DNA of 64,000 bases from Acanthacorydalis orientalis (GCA_034766995.1 CM068322.1:6195589-6259588); one strand, 5' to 3'. Positions 11,140-21,329 are shown, counted from the stretch's first letter. The notes: generated by a model not told the origin, from the sequence alone. Program-made: numbers and translations.

Positions 11140-12058
11140 GGATTAAATGACAAAAATTAATAAGAAATCAATCTGGAAGCTTTTGATCGAATATTTAGAT
11201 ACGAAGAAGGTGTGTGTAAAAATTTTAATGGGCGAGTAAAAATGAACAGAATTAAATTCTTATTTGATTTTTCTAAATGAACTAGAAAATAAAAATAATT
11301 ATCTGAATATTATTATAACAAGAGACGAGTTGTAGGTAATTAAACACAACACTGAAACTGAAACGCAAACTCTCTAATGGACAAAGACTATCTTTCAACC
11401 AAAAAAGGTAAAAACCGCGTCCTTCAAAATTAAAACAATGCTGATTGTACTTTTGACTCTAATTGTTTCATAAATCATCAATATCTTCCAATAAATCAAA
11501 TAGAAAAACAATACTTTTCCACTCAAAAAATTTTAATCTAAAGCATAATAAAATAATATAAAGCTATAGAATAATACAAGCTTATAATAATAGCTCTTTT
11601 CACCATTTCTCTATCGATGTGGTTTTGTCTTTTTCTAAAATTAAAAAAATCTTGAAGAAACTCGTTTTGACAGTATGGAATTTAAAAAAGGACATACGAA
11701 AAACCATTAAAAAATAATCTCTAAAAAGGAATACCAAAAATATTTTTAAACATGGAAGGAATAAATGAAGACGAGTGTTAAATTCAACGGAGATTATTTT
11801 TAAAAGAGTAACCTACATTTTTTAAAATAAAAATTTTATTCACCAATTCTCTTTTATTTTTTGCCAGAATTTGCATAAAGTAGTCAAGTAAAACATGGAT
11901 TTGTATTTTAATAAACAAAATCTAATTATTCAGATTACTGTTCATCAATTTAGATTTTAAATAAGATCTCTAAATAATATTTTCCTTTTGTAAAAGCATT
12001 TTTTCACAAGAATATCTTAAAAATCAGGTCTCAAATTATTTTATAATTAGATATAAAA
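11140..12058. other. Intron 1, AT-rich stretch with nothing recognised
   Basis: A-rich sequence without a persuasive open frame or repeat boundary. Confidence 0.45.
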
Positions 12059-12060
12059 AT

Positions 12061-12123
12061 TAACGTTACCAAATGAAAGGTGACGTCATATCATAGAAAT
12101 TTATCAGTTATCAAACGACCTTC
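12061..12123 (-). mobile_element. Solo terminal fragment of a mariner element
   Basis: The reverse complement begins GGTCGTTTGATAA and runs through TTTCTATGATATGACG to CCATTTGGTAACG-like sequence. It matches the 5' end of the deleted mariners at 18284-19058 and 46265-47075. No transposase follows. The terminus directly abuts a (TA)n tract at 12126-12150. It is either a nearly complete deletion of an element or an isolated end. Confidence 0.65.
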
Positions 12124-12126
12124 ATG

Positions 12127-12150
<24 letters not shown>

Positions 12151-12161
<11 letters not shown>

Positions 12162-13035
12162 ATGTGTATAAGTGTGTCTATTTGAAATAAATATTTATGT
12201 ATTTAAAAGTATAACAAAATTTGAAAATATTAGGCAAAACATAACAAAGCTTCGAAAACAAAAATTCTTCGATATATCATATATACATAGAATTTAAAAA
12301 CCAAAAATTAAAATTTGTTTCCATTTTATTTTAATTATTTACAATACTGTCAATACTAAATAATATTTTACATTTTTCGAAAAATAATTAACATTATATC
12401 ATTTCAGTAGCGTATTCCACGATCATTGGCAAACATTTTTGTAACCACTTTATACGTGTAATGTACTCGTATAAAAAAAACAGAACCATTTTTCCAAATT
12501 TCACGAATCCTTTTTATCCCTTACAAGTTATGCATTTAAATTGTCAATTTAGTTTAAATCGGTGAATCAGATTATTTTCTATTGTAAATATGCAGATATC
12601 AGACACCATCAGACGTAAAAAAATGAGTGCTTTTTTTCGGATTTTCTAAAAATTATATTTCATTTCCATAAGAAATGTATACCAAGAGTTATACTATCAA
12701 ACAAAAATTTCAATTTTCTTAATTGTTTTATAATTTTTTATTACTATTTTTAACGATGTTAAATAGTTGTAAAAACTCTAAAATTAACCATTTCTTCTAA
12801 CTGAATTATTTAAATCCAGTATCAAGACTTTGTGTTAATTACTATTTTTTACATTTTTCTGTTCAAACAAAAATTCAATAATAAAAGGCTTGACAAACAT
12901 TTTTATACATTACAATTAAGAATTATTGCCTATAAAATATCGGATCTCTAACACTATATGTCAGAAAGCAATCAAAAATTCGATTCCATCATTCTTTTGA
13001 CCTCATCTGTTTATTTGTTTAGTCATCTCTCTCTC
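12151..13035. other. Intron 1, AT-rich stretch with nothing recognised
   Basis: A short (TG)n run at about 12151-12175 follows the (TA)n tract. The rest has no recognisable gene or repeat. Confidence 0.4.
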
Positions 13036-13037
13036 TA

Positions 13038-13038
<1 letters not shown>

Positions 13039-13074
<36 letters not shown>

Positions 13075-13101
13075 TGAATTATATATCTATATATATATAT
13101 A
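13039..13101. repeat. (TA)n microsatellite
   Basis: Two (TA)n runs with a CTGAATTATATATCTA interruption. Confidence 0.85.
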
Positions 13102-13139
13102 TTTATATCTACTATTTTAGCGATGAAAAGTTTTCTTAA

Positions 13140-13480
13140 TAACTACTTTTTCGTACGCCACTCAACAAAATCATGATTGATGAAAATAGATATGTCGTAC
13201 GTCAATTTCCACTCCATCCATTATTACCTGTGTCAATTATTCCCCAGACGCGACATTTTCGTTCCATCTAAACGAAGTGTCGCTATCGGCTGATTAAAAT
13301 CAAATCTGCGATCAATTAGAACAGTTTAAAGAAAAGTCTTGAAGAAATCTTGTTATAAATAGAACTTTCGTGTCGTTTGATGCGATCCAATTTTCTTTGC
13401 CAATTATTTATCAGATATATTTTCAAATTTGATTAACGCGAGTTCTTTTTAATAAGATACCGATACGACGGATCTTTTAC
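13140..13480. other. GC-richer island in intron 1, possible conserved non-coding DNA
   Basis: This stretch is free of simple repeats and has mixed composition and CpG-containing words (GACGCGACATTTTCG, GAAGTGTCGCTATCGG, TACCGATACGACGG) unlike the surrounding A/T-rich DNA. No open frame or transposon resemblance is seen. Conserved enhancers in insect introns often look like this, but conservation cannot be judged from one sequence. Confidence 0.3.
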
Positions 13481-13526
13481 TAATTGGAATTTAAATTTAA
13501 CATTTTTAATTACTTTTGTATTAATG

Positions 13527-13532
<6 letters not shown>

Positions 13533-13582
<50 letters not shown>

Positions 13583-13600
13583 ATATATATATATATATCT
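13533..13600. repeat. (TA)n microsatellite
   Basis: About 65 bp of (TA)n with ATGTATATATGTATAT interruptions near the middle. Confidence 0.85.
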
Positions 13601-13859
13601 CATCAGAAAGTGTAATTTATTTCAAACGCAGCTTAAAAAGTAAACTGAAACTAACAGATATAAAGTAAATTGATACTCATACTCCACAAGAAAAACTTTA
13701 AATCAAAAATATTTCACTTTACTTGTATGTTTTATTTTTTTCAGCTTTTATTAAATTTTACGTGTATTTGTGTATGTAAAGCATGTAAAATTTTCCACAT
13801 ATTAAAAATATGAAATATGAGAACATTGAAAAAAACTGCAATTTATTATTAAATGATGG

Positions 13860-13940
<81 letters not shown>

Positions 13941-13950
13941 TATATATATT

Positions 13951-14038
<88 letters not shown>

Positions 14039-14073
14039 CATATATATATATATATATATAAATATATATACAT
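13860..14073. repeat. Long (TA)n microsatellite with ACATAT interruptions
   Basis: This is the longest (TA)n tract in the window, about 210 bp, and is nearly its own reverse complement. Open frames read across it in three frames on the two strands; all are artefacts. Confidence 0.9.
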
Positions 14074-14484
14074 ATTTTGTCACACAAAAGTAAACGAACA
14101 CTTTCATTATTGTAAACTTAATACTTACGATTTAAATACTATTACTGAATAGTTATTTCCCAATATTTTAAACATCTATTGGTTGTATTCTATGATGAAA
14201 TTTTTAATACGTGTCAGTATTGTAAAAATAATTTTTATAGTTTTAAATATAAAAAAATGTATTTAAGTCGTAATTCTTCAACCTCATATTGACAGGTATC
14301 AAAATCGTATTCCGATATATGGATTTCGAATTTTTATATAGATTTTTTTATATTGTAATTTGAGAATTACGTTCTTTTGCGTGCAAGTTTAAAACCGAAA
14401 GATATCCTTCATCTGTATTCAAATAGTTTGTTAATTATTTGGGTTTTAAGAGGGCGTCATCTATTAAGGTCATTAGAGCCCGTT

Positions 14485-14489
14485 TTTCT

Positions 14490-14549
<60 letters not shown>
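14485..14549. repeat. (AC)n(TA)n compound microsatellite
   Basis: An (AC) run of about 20 bp is followed directly by about 40 bp of (TA)n. Confidence 0.85.
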
Positions 14550-14551
<2 letters not shown>

Positions 14552-14552
<1 letters not shown>

Positions 14553-14762
14553 TCAATGCGCCCTGTTATAAAACAACATTTCGGGAGCACTGTTGCGGCA
14601 CGAGAGGGAACGATTTGTAGAATAGAAACGCCTATGTAAAGCACTCCAGCGTTCGTCATTCGGTGCCCCTTAATTACAGTCAGCTATGTAGAGTTAAAAC
14701 GCAAGAAGACTAAAGGACATCATTTCACTACCACAGTTTGCGGTAGGACAGAGAGAACTGTT
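14552..14762. other. GC-richer stretch in intron 1, unidentified
   Basis: Contains CpG-bearing words such as AATGCGCCCTG and TGTTGCGGCACGAGAGG, with no recognised gene. It lies between two (TA)n tracts (ending 14549, starting 14763), an arrangement seen around transposons in this window. I could not find matching ends. Confidence 0.3.
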
Positions 14763-14777
14763 TATATATATATATAC

Positions 14778-14824
<47 letters not shown>
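14763..14824. repeat. (TA)n microsatellite
   Basis: (TA)n with ACATAT interruptions, fading into AGATATATAGATAGATATAT to about 14852. Confidence 0.85.
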
Positions 14825-14828
<4 letters not shown>

Positions 14829-14854
14829 TATATAGATATATAGATAGATATATC

Positions 14855-15420
14855 GTATGTGTATTATCTTTGAGGTCTTTGTCCTATTAGATCCTCTAAT
14901 TATCTCTTATCTGTTTTTAGTTTCGTCGCATATGCCATCTTCAGGTAAATGTTGAAGTCTTTATCATCTATCTGAATGTGGCTTAGGTACCAAAACTAGT
15001 AGTGGATAACTGACACTCATATGATCAAGAAACAAGGAGGAACCCCTTATTATCACTTAATAACATCGAGAAAAGTTTAAATGTATAACGTAATTAAAGT
15101 ATTGTGTTCTTGACACATACTGCTTCTTTTTATATTTCTGATATTAGACATACTTAGCATACAAAAATTGAAAAGGGTCTATAAGCTACATTGTTAAATT
15201 TTCATATAAAGATAATTTGAAACCTTCCTTTCTGACGGTTCCAGTCAATTAGTTTTCTGTACTGAAAATCTAAATGAAATTGTTATATTCCATGAAATGG
15301 ATTTCTTTAATTCCGGGAATAAGTGTGTTGGAGCACCCAATCAAAAATGCATCATTTTAGAAAATAGTTTTTTTTTTAGATCTGTAAATAAGTTAATGGA
15401 TTACGTTTAAAGTTATAAAT
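14855..15420. other. Intron 1, unidentified AT-rich stretch
   Basis: No gene or transposon end recognised. Confidence 0.35.
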
Positions 15421-15572
15421 ATCTTTCTGTATATAAAAAATAATGCTGTAGTAAAATTTCCATTAAACATATTTTTTACGTGTAGATCACCTCCTTGAAT
15501 CGATGCTACTTGTAGACACAAGTAGCATGTTGACGATTTCCATTTTTGATCATTGCCGTTCACGATCACGTT

Positions 15573-15608
15573 CACGATCACGATGTTTCACGAATCATCG
15601 TGATCGTC
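15573..15608. repeat. 12-bp-arm hairpin inside Helitron copy 1
   Basis: The arms CACGATCACGATG (15573-15585) and CATCGTGATCGTC (15596-15608) are complementary over 12 bp with a 10-base loop. The left arm is embedded in a tandem TTCACGATCACG repeat. The equivalent place in Helitron copy 2 (about 36277) lacks this expansion. Confidence 0.8.
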
Positions 15609-15624
15609 GATTACAATGAAACAG

Positions 15625-15737
15625 CATTTGGGTACGGCCAATTGTATAGTGGTCTGTCCAGATTTACATCTAAACAGGGTATCAAGTTTCAAAGTACAGA
15701 AGAACAGAAATCAATTTATAATATTGTGAACGCATAA
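15625..15737 (+). pseudogene. Helitron helicase C-terminal fragment
   Basis: The + strand encodes FGYGQLYSGLSRFTSKQGIK ending at a TAA at 15735-15737. GQLY-x-x-LSR-x-TS-x-x-G is the last conserved helicase motif of Helitron RepHel proteins. About 45 residues remain, so no helicase activity is possible. The related copy at 36131 has the same fragment with stops. Confidence 0.65.
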
Positions 15738-16038
15738 CTTTTAGAATAAGTTTACAATAAGTTTTCTTTTCTGTTCCACTATTTTCACGGTTTCATTTAA
15801 AACCAAAAAATTAAGCACATAACGAGAGGAAGCGCATCGAGCGAAGGAGGAGCATTTCAGAGGTCAGTGAGCGAGGGTTGAGCACCCCGAAAGTCAGTGA
15901 GCGTAGCGAATAGGAGGTAGAGCCCCCTGTTTATAGAAAAGACTAAATAGTTATTATAGTTACTAAATTATAATCTGATGAAAAATACTTGACTGTTCAT
16001 AAATGCAATATTCAGCGTTCAGTATCTCATTTCAGTTC

Positions 16039-16661
16039 TTAACAGTTTAACGACAGGGAACGCCAATTGGTTTCCTATATGAAATAATCATATTATAATG
16101 TGTAATCATTAAAAGCGCTTAATTTACAATATTTATTCAATAATAAAAATAAAAATTATAACAATTAATTATAATTCTACTGTTTGACATTTCATTTTTT
16201 TCTTTATATTTTGAATTTAAATACCGATAAAAATGGGTAACGAAAACAAAAATATATATTTAGAAGAAAATTGTGCAGATGTTTTATCAGATATTCCTGA
16301 CGATTATGACCATAACGACACTAGTGATGTTTCAAGTGGAAGTGCCGCTGATAATTCATCTCATATAAGGCGTAAATTTCGTAAATAGTATAGAAATAGT
16401 ATAAAATGTAAATAGCATAAAAAACAAAGATAGATGAGTATTTTCAATAATATGTCATTTTAATAATATTGAAAAAATAATGTAAAAATTATAATCAAAA
16501 CCTCTTTAATATGTCCTTAAATTTTAATTTCAATATCTAAATTATTTCAAAATACACAAGAACTTGAAGAAAACGATCAATGTTTTTTCCCATTTTATAA
16601 AAATGCCCCCGGTAACAGGTCACAGGTTCATAGCAAAACCGTCCGGTCGATAAAGTGTTAA
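16039..16661 (+). mobile_element. piggyBac-like element, internally deleted
   Basis: TTAA sites bound the element at 16039-16042 and 16658-16661. The ends are clear inverted repeats: left TTAACAGTTTAACGACAGG, and right, in reverse complement, TTAACACTTTATCGACCGG. At 623 bp the element is far shorter than an autonomous piggyBac (about 2.5 kb). It keeps only a small N-terminal open frame. Confidence 0.75.
16233..16388 (+). CDS. Short N-terminal remnant of a piggyBac-like transposase (51 aa)
   Basis: An intact 51-codon frame opens at AAAATGGGTAACG and stops at TAG 16386-16388. It is acidic and Ser/Asp-rich (VLSDIPDDYDHNDTSDVSSG) with a basic end (IRRKFRK). PiggyBac-family transposases often begin with such an acidic Asp/Ser segment, and its place inside TTAA-bounded inverted repeats supports that reading. 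The DDD catalytic core and C-terminal cysteine domain are absent, so it cannot transpose DNA. Whether the peptide is made is unknown. It was too short to assign without the surrounding element. Confidence 0.5.
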   Translation: MGNENKNIYLEENCADVLSDIPDDYDHNDTSDVSSGSAADNSSHIRRKFRK

Positions 16662-17152
16662 GGTAGGATGAGCAATGCTAGATGAGAAGTAATTATGCTC
16701 AAAAATATATTTAGTGTATACAAAATGTAAAAATATATGCCCATATTTAACATTTTGTCCTCAAATAGATCTCGTAATCATGTAGAAATACACAACCTGT
16801 TTATTCTCAATTTCAAATAATTTGCGCAGAACAAAAATCAAACACAATGAAATGTTTTTTACAAACATTTGTTATATTTTCCCCCAAGAGTTTTCCTTGA
16901 ATTAACTTTATAATCAGTGTTATTCTATTCACTTCCACATACGATTCGAGATATTTAATTTCGATTATGTAACAATATCGACTATATAGTTTCCTGTTCA
17001 ACTGACATGTAAAGTCTGTTACGTATATCGAACAGGCATCTGTTTAAGAAAGGTCGAGAATGTAATAATTAATATTTTCCATGTATTTAGAGTAATGTAA
17101 TCTGTCATATGTTTTGATATAGGTCCCAGGAAGAACGCCGCTGTATTCTGTA
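16662..17152. other. Intron 1, AT-rich stretch with nothing recognised
   Basis: Only short frames without resemblance to known families. Confidence 0.4.
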
Positions 17153-17154
17153 TT

Positions 17155-17182
17155 ATATATATATATATACACATATATATAT

Positions 17183-17219
<37 letters not shown>
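17155..17219. repeat. (TA)n microsatellite
   Basis: (TA)n with two ACACATAT interruptions, then a (GT) run to about 17236. Confidence 0.85.
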
Positions 17220-17221
<2 letters not shown>

Positions 17222-17236
17222 TTTGTGTGTGTGTGT

Positions 17237-17982
17237 TTATTTCATATTTGAGTTGAATTTATGTCACAATCAAACAAATCAACTAGACAGTTTTATATAA
17301 AAGCACTGTTTTATGTAATTAAATTCAAAATTACGTATTTTAAATCATAAAACTGCTTCAAACCATTTGATGTATATTTTCGTTATTTGCTATTAAAAGA
17401 TTCAATTTTATAACAATATACGTTTGCATATATTTTCCGCTTTTCTATTGATAATATGTTTTGTTTGAATGTAACTACAGAATTGTTTTAAGCACTAGCT
17501 ACACAGATATTCGACAATTTGACTGAATTTATATACATAAATGATTTATTTTTCACTGCAAATAAATAAAAAATGTTTTTCTAATCGAAAATATTTAACA
17601 AATGTCTATTGGTTGTTGTCTATTGATTATTTATTGTTTCTTGTGTGAATTTCAATAGCGATAGTATCATCATACCTCAAATTTCAATGGTGATTCCGTC
17701 ATTCTTAGTTGACTAACGAAAAAAAAAACAGAGATAACCACAAATAATCATTTATGGAACATTTTTTTATCAGAAATCTTTTCTATAGATTACGGGAAAT
17801 AATTTGTAATAGTCTATCTATTTAAAATACACACTTTTTGCTTTAATTTTGTTTCATTCTAATTTCTCTTATTCCCCATGAAGTATGTTAACTATATTTT
17901 GCTATTTGTTTATGTTTATACTGATTATGATAACAATAGCTAATTGATAACATTATACGTGATTATAATATCCGGATTTTAC

Positions 17983-17984
<2 letters not shown>
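17237..17984. other. Intron 1, AT-rich stretch with a possible diverged repeat
   Basis: A segment at about 17625-17690 (GATTATTTATTG, TTCTTGTGTGAATTTCAATA, then a CATCATAC word) resembles the upstream part of the dispersed repeat copies at 22785 and 56815. Nothing else is recognised. Confidence 0.35.

Positions 17985-18064
<80 letters not shown>
17985..18064. repeat. (TA)n microsatellite
   Basis: About 80 bp of pure (TA)n. Confidence 0.9.
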
Positions 18065-18070
<6 letters not shown>

Positions 18071-18249
18071 ACAAATTAATATATTCCCATTTTATTACTT
18101 TACTTTGAAAGATATTGATTAACGACTAATTTAGGATTTGAGATAAAATTATATACTTTTCAAAGATTAAAAAATATTGTTTTATACTTGAGTACTTTTT
18201 TTCAATTTTAAATATTTGCATACATTATATTTTAACACATATTCAAGAT

Positions 18250-18280
<31 letters not shown>

Positions 18281-18283
18281 AAG

Positions 18284-19056
18284 AATCATTTGATAAGTAC
18301 AGTAAAAAAGCAAGTTGAACACAGTTTTTTGAAAAAAGATTTTATTTTTCAACAAAATCTCATTGGCTATACACTTGATCTACCAAGTCTGCAAAATACG
18401 CATTGAGAACGGCAATGACATTCTCATTCGACGAGAATTTCTTCTTCACAAGCCAAATTTTCAAGTTTGGGAAGCGGGAGAAGTCGTACGTGGCAAGTCC
18501 GGAGAATAGGGTGGATGAGGAATGAATTCTAAGCCAATGTTGTGCACTTTTTCTATTGCGACGGTCGATTTGTGGGACGGCGGATTGTTCTGATGAGAGA
18601 ACACTTTTCTGTGCGTCAATCTTGACCGTTTTTGTTTCAGCTCTTCTTTCATTCGATCCAATTATGTTGCATAATAGGCTCTCGATATCGTTTTTCCTTT
18701 CCTTAAGTAGTCGATCAAGATGATTCTTTAGGGATCTCAAAAAAACAGTGCCACGAGAATCACAACATCACCTTCCCAGTCGACAAAACGGTCTTCACCT
18801 TCTCCGACGCACTTTCACCAGTCGTGGCCCACTTCTTTCGCTGCTGCCTCGACTCAGAATGTAGTAATGGATCCATATGTCATTCACAGTGACTAATTGA
18901 CGCAAAAAGGCCTGATTGTTTTTTTGACTTTTTGAAGCAATTGCTAGAATTCTAGCTTCAAACATCTGTGCTAGTTTGAAAAGTGACATTTGATAGCCGT
19001 AATGTTACTAAACGAATGGTAGTGTCATATCATAGAAATTGACTTATCAAACGACC

Positions 19057-19058
<2 letters not shown>
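18284..19058 (-). mobile_element. Deleted mariner element, copy A
   Basis: Minus-strand element with ends CGTTTGATAAGTCAATTTC (from 19056 downward) and, at the other side, AATCATTTGATAAGTAC (18284-18300). It is about 775 bp instead of about 1.3 kb. (TA)n tracts touch both ends (18248-18280 and 19061-19113), consistent with insertion inside a TA microsatellite. The DNA-binding half of the transposase is missing. Copy B at 46265 has the same architecture. Confidence 0.8.
18360..18925 (-). pseudogene. Mariner transposase pseudogene, catalytic half only
   Basis: On the minus strand the frame joins an upstream stub (FKLAQMFEARILAI) almost directly to AFLRQLVTVNDIWIHYY (about 18855-18915), then APKK-like and VLSTGK sequence. 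It continues with RMKEELKQKRSRLTHRKVFS (about 18590-18660), SHKSTVAIEKVHNIGLEFIP (18520-18585) and HPPYSPDLP. After a frameshift it ends FSRFPNLKIWLVKKKFSSNE, then NAYFADLVDQVYSQ to 18360. The first catalytic Asp context reads ND instead of DE, and the second catalytic segment HQDN is altered to HQNN. The helix-turn-helix region of the family is deleted. The copy is inactive. Confidence 0.8.

Positions 19059-19060
<2 letters not shown>

Positions 19061-19113
<53 letters not shown>
19061..19113. repeat. (TA)n microsatellite abutting mariner copy A
   Basis: About 50 bp of (TA)n starts 2-3 bases after the mariner terminus. Confidence 0.9.
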
Positions 19114-19115
<2 letters not shown>

Positions 19116-19383
19116 GCTTATGTATCCTTGTATGAACGCTATTTAATAAAATACTTTATAATGTTAAAAGCCACGAAGAATGACGATAGGGGATATATAT
19201 CCTACAATAACATATTTCAATACATACACTTCATATAGATACACATACACACTGATGTATATATATATATATACATATATTCATATAATATAAATTTTGT
19301 ATACATGACTTTGGTCCCCATCATATGAAACACAACAGAGTAATATATGTTATATCTAACAAAAATGCACATTTCTTTCTTAT

Positions 19384-19387
<4 letters not shown>

Positions 19388-19453
<66 letters not shown>

Positions 19454-19457
19454 CATA

Positions 19458-19494
<37 letters not shown>
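19388..19494. repeat. (TA)n microsatellite
   Basis: Two (TA)n runs around ACATACATATATATGTATAT, followed by ACGTGTATTATTATTAG. A smaller run lies at 19258-19275. Confidence 0.9.
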
Positions 19495-19496
<2 letters not shown>

Positions 19497-19673
19497 GTGT
19501 ATTATTATTAGCATTTCAAATATATGATATATATTGAGGCTTCTTTTACGAATGTTATTGTAAAAATTTCATTAGATTAGTCGGTATACGAGCTTTATTC
19601 TACAAGCCAAGTATATGGATATATTTTTTTTGTGCACGCTTATTAAATCTATACCTAAAAAGTAATTTCTTTA

Positions 19674-19677
<4 letters not shown>

Positions 19678-19752
<75 letters not shown>
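19678..19752. repeat. (TA)n microsatellite
   Basis: Two (TA)n runs split by ACATATTTAT. Confidence 0.9.
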
Positions 19753-19755
<3 letters not shown>

Positions 19756-19839
19756 CTATATTTTGTTTGAATACCTTTGTGGAATTCTTTCCAAATCCAG
19801 TACATTATTGAACTTTCAATTTTTGTGCTTTATGTAATG

Positions 19840-19841
<2 letters not shown>

Positions 19842-19881
<40 letters not shown>
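19842..19881. repeat. (TA)n microsatellite
   Basis: About 40 bp of nearly pure (TA)n. Confidence 0.85.
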
Positions 19882-19884
<3 letters not shown>

Positions 19885-19989
19885 TTATTTTTGAATCCTT
19901 GTCAAGTGCAGTCGCTGAATAAGTCATTAATTTTAAATTGTAAAAGCAAGTGCATGTTCAATTAAAATACAAAATAAAATAAATTCACA

Positions 19990-20440
19990 TACAAAAACTA
20001 ATATATAACTAATATATAATACTAATATATAAAACTAATATATATGGGTAAACAAAATTAGAATGTCAAAAAATTGGGATATCTATTGTTTATTTTTCAA
20101 CAGAATATAAACTCCCTGATCAACTAAAATACTGATTAAAATATTTGCTTCATTTAAGAGCTCTACGAAAGGCATACAATAATATTTTTTATTAATTATA
20201 TATGAAAACATCTCATATCGAATCTGAAAAAAAGAGCGTAATTTGCAACTTATAATTTTTAGCAGGCAATGTAGTATATCAGTAGCTAATAATAAGAGCC
20301 AATGTTCTACATTAACCAATTTGTCGCTGTTTTTTAAAATTTTAAAAAGGAAAATTTTTCTTTCTTCTATTATTTCATTGATTTTTTTTTATTCTATATA
20401 AAATAAATGCACTTTATATAAGAATCGGAAGAAATCTTAG
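19990..20440. other. Intron 1, AT-rich stretch with nothing recognised
   Basis: A short run of ACTAATATATAA-type tandem units occurs at about 19998-20045. No gene is recognised. Confidence 0.4.
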
Positions 20441-21124
20441 TTAACCCCTCAACTTAAGAATTAATTAAAATTCGATATGATCAAAAATCTATTTATTTTT
20501 CAGCTTAACATTTGTGTAAGGTTAACAAGGAAAAGGATATTTATACATTGCTCAATTTTATAATTTAATACTAATAACCAAAATAAATAAAGAATAATTA
20601 CATAACAAATTAAACAAAAATTCAATAATCCTGTAGAGTATGAATCTTTTCGAAACATTCTGGTAAACTTAGCGGTGTTTGACATTTCTTACACTTCCAA
20701 GTCGTTTCGCTTCTTATATTATTTTTTGAGCACACGTAACATCTCTTTGCAGGATTTGCTTTTTACTAGTGGAAGATATATTTTCAGGAAAATCTGTCCA
20801 ATTTTTTGCTTGTAGCCGAGTTAGGCACTCACTTTGAGAAGGTCTGCCACGTGCCGGATAGACATATAGAGATAAATTACATAGCATTTAACGTTGTTGC
20901 TAACAAACAACGTCATTTTCAAATTCAAAACAGACATGTTGCAGGGTTCTTTTCTATGGTTCATACTTTAACACTGAATATACATAATTATTTCTTTATA
21001 ATATTTGCTTTGTAGCTACACTAAAAGGAATTAAATTTATGTTCGTCTCAGAGACGACAATGTTTACAATGGCATAAGAAACACATAACGTATCAGAGAC
21101 GTTTTTTGTATGTAAAAAGGTTAA
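20441..21124 (-). mobile_element. piggyBac-like element with C-terminal cysteine domain remnant
   Basis: Bounded by TTAA at 20441-20444 (followed by CCCCTCAACTT) and 21121-21124 (preceded by TGTAAAAAGG, reverse complement CCTTTTTACA). On the minus strand about 20640-20830 encodes the family's C-terminal tail and zinc-binding domain. Near the right end the palindromic word CGTCTCAGAGACG (about 21044-21056) and TCAGAGACG (about 21093) recur. The core catalytic domain is absent; length is 684 bp. Confidence 0.65.
20635..20830 (-). pseudogene. piggyBac transposase C-terminal zinc-finger fragment
   Basis: The minus strand reads CLTRLQAKNWTDFPENI, then after frameshifts NPAKRCYVCSKNNIRSETTW, followed by KCKKCQTPLSLPECFEKIHT. 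CxxC...CxxC...C...H is the cross-brace cysteine motif at the C-terminus of piggyBac transposases, preceded as usual by a Lys/Pro/Arg-rich stretch and an RL...DFP segment. Two frame changes are needed near 20755. Only the tail remains, so the fragment is non-functional; the family call is supported by cysteine spacing and by the surrounding TTAA ends. Confidence 0.7.
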
Positions 21125-21282
21125 TAAAGCACAAAAGAATAAATGAAAAAAAAGTTTAGACCTAATACGGAGAAAAGTATGAAAATAGAAACTTCATTTA
21201 CTTTAATTTGAAAATGTCACGATGCTTAAGATCACATTCAGAAAATGAGATTCATTCTTTTATGATATATTGAAGTAGTAAA

Positions 21283-21288
<6 letters not shown>

Positions 21289-21325
<37 letters not shown>
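21289..21325. repeat. (TA)n microsatellite
   Basis: About 36 bp of (TA)n lying between the piggyBac-like element and the LINE remnant. Confidence 0.85.

Positions 21326-21329
<4 letters not shown>

Larger units (their letters stand above)
15422..15946 (+). mobile_element. Helitron copy 1, non-autonomous, with helicase fragment
   Basis: The left end is TC followed by TTTCTGTATATAAAAAATAA, preceded by A; the right end is CTAA at 15943-15946. These suit Helitron termini (5' TC, 3' CTRR, insertion after A). The same 5' end occurs at 36131 and 49855. The 3' part (15820-15935) has two tandem GTCAGTGAGCG-containing units and a GC-rich AGAGCCCCCTG stretch. The base after CTAA is A rather than T, a small departure from the usual A/T target. 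The copy retains the end of the helicase domain (see 15625-15737). Confidence 0.7.

Noticed and set aside
12081..12088. TGACGTCA as a receptor regulatory CRE
   Set aside because: It lies inside the mariner terminal fragment and is more simply part of the transposon end.
13810..14152. Long Tyr/Ile-repeat open frames on both strands (also at 945-1302, 1592-1795, 4328-4580, 5819-6223, 6596-7038, 10185-10445, 19217-19537, 26541-26957, 27986-28240)
   Set aside because: They translate (TA)n, (CA)n or (TAA)n microsatellites and exist in both strands and several frames; none is a gene.
15840..15935. Tandem GTCAGTGAGCG units as a CRISPR-like array
   Set aside because: Only two units without regular spacers, inside a Helitron tail in a eukaryotic genome.
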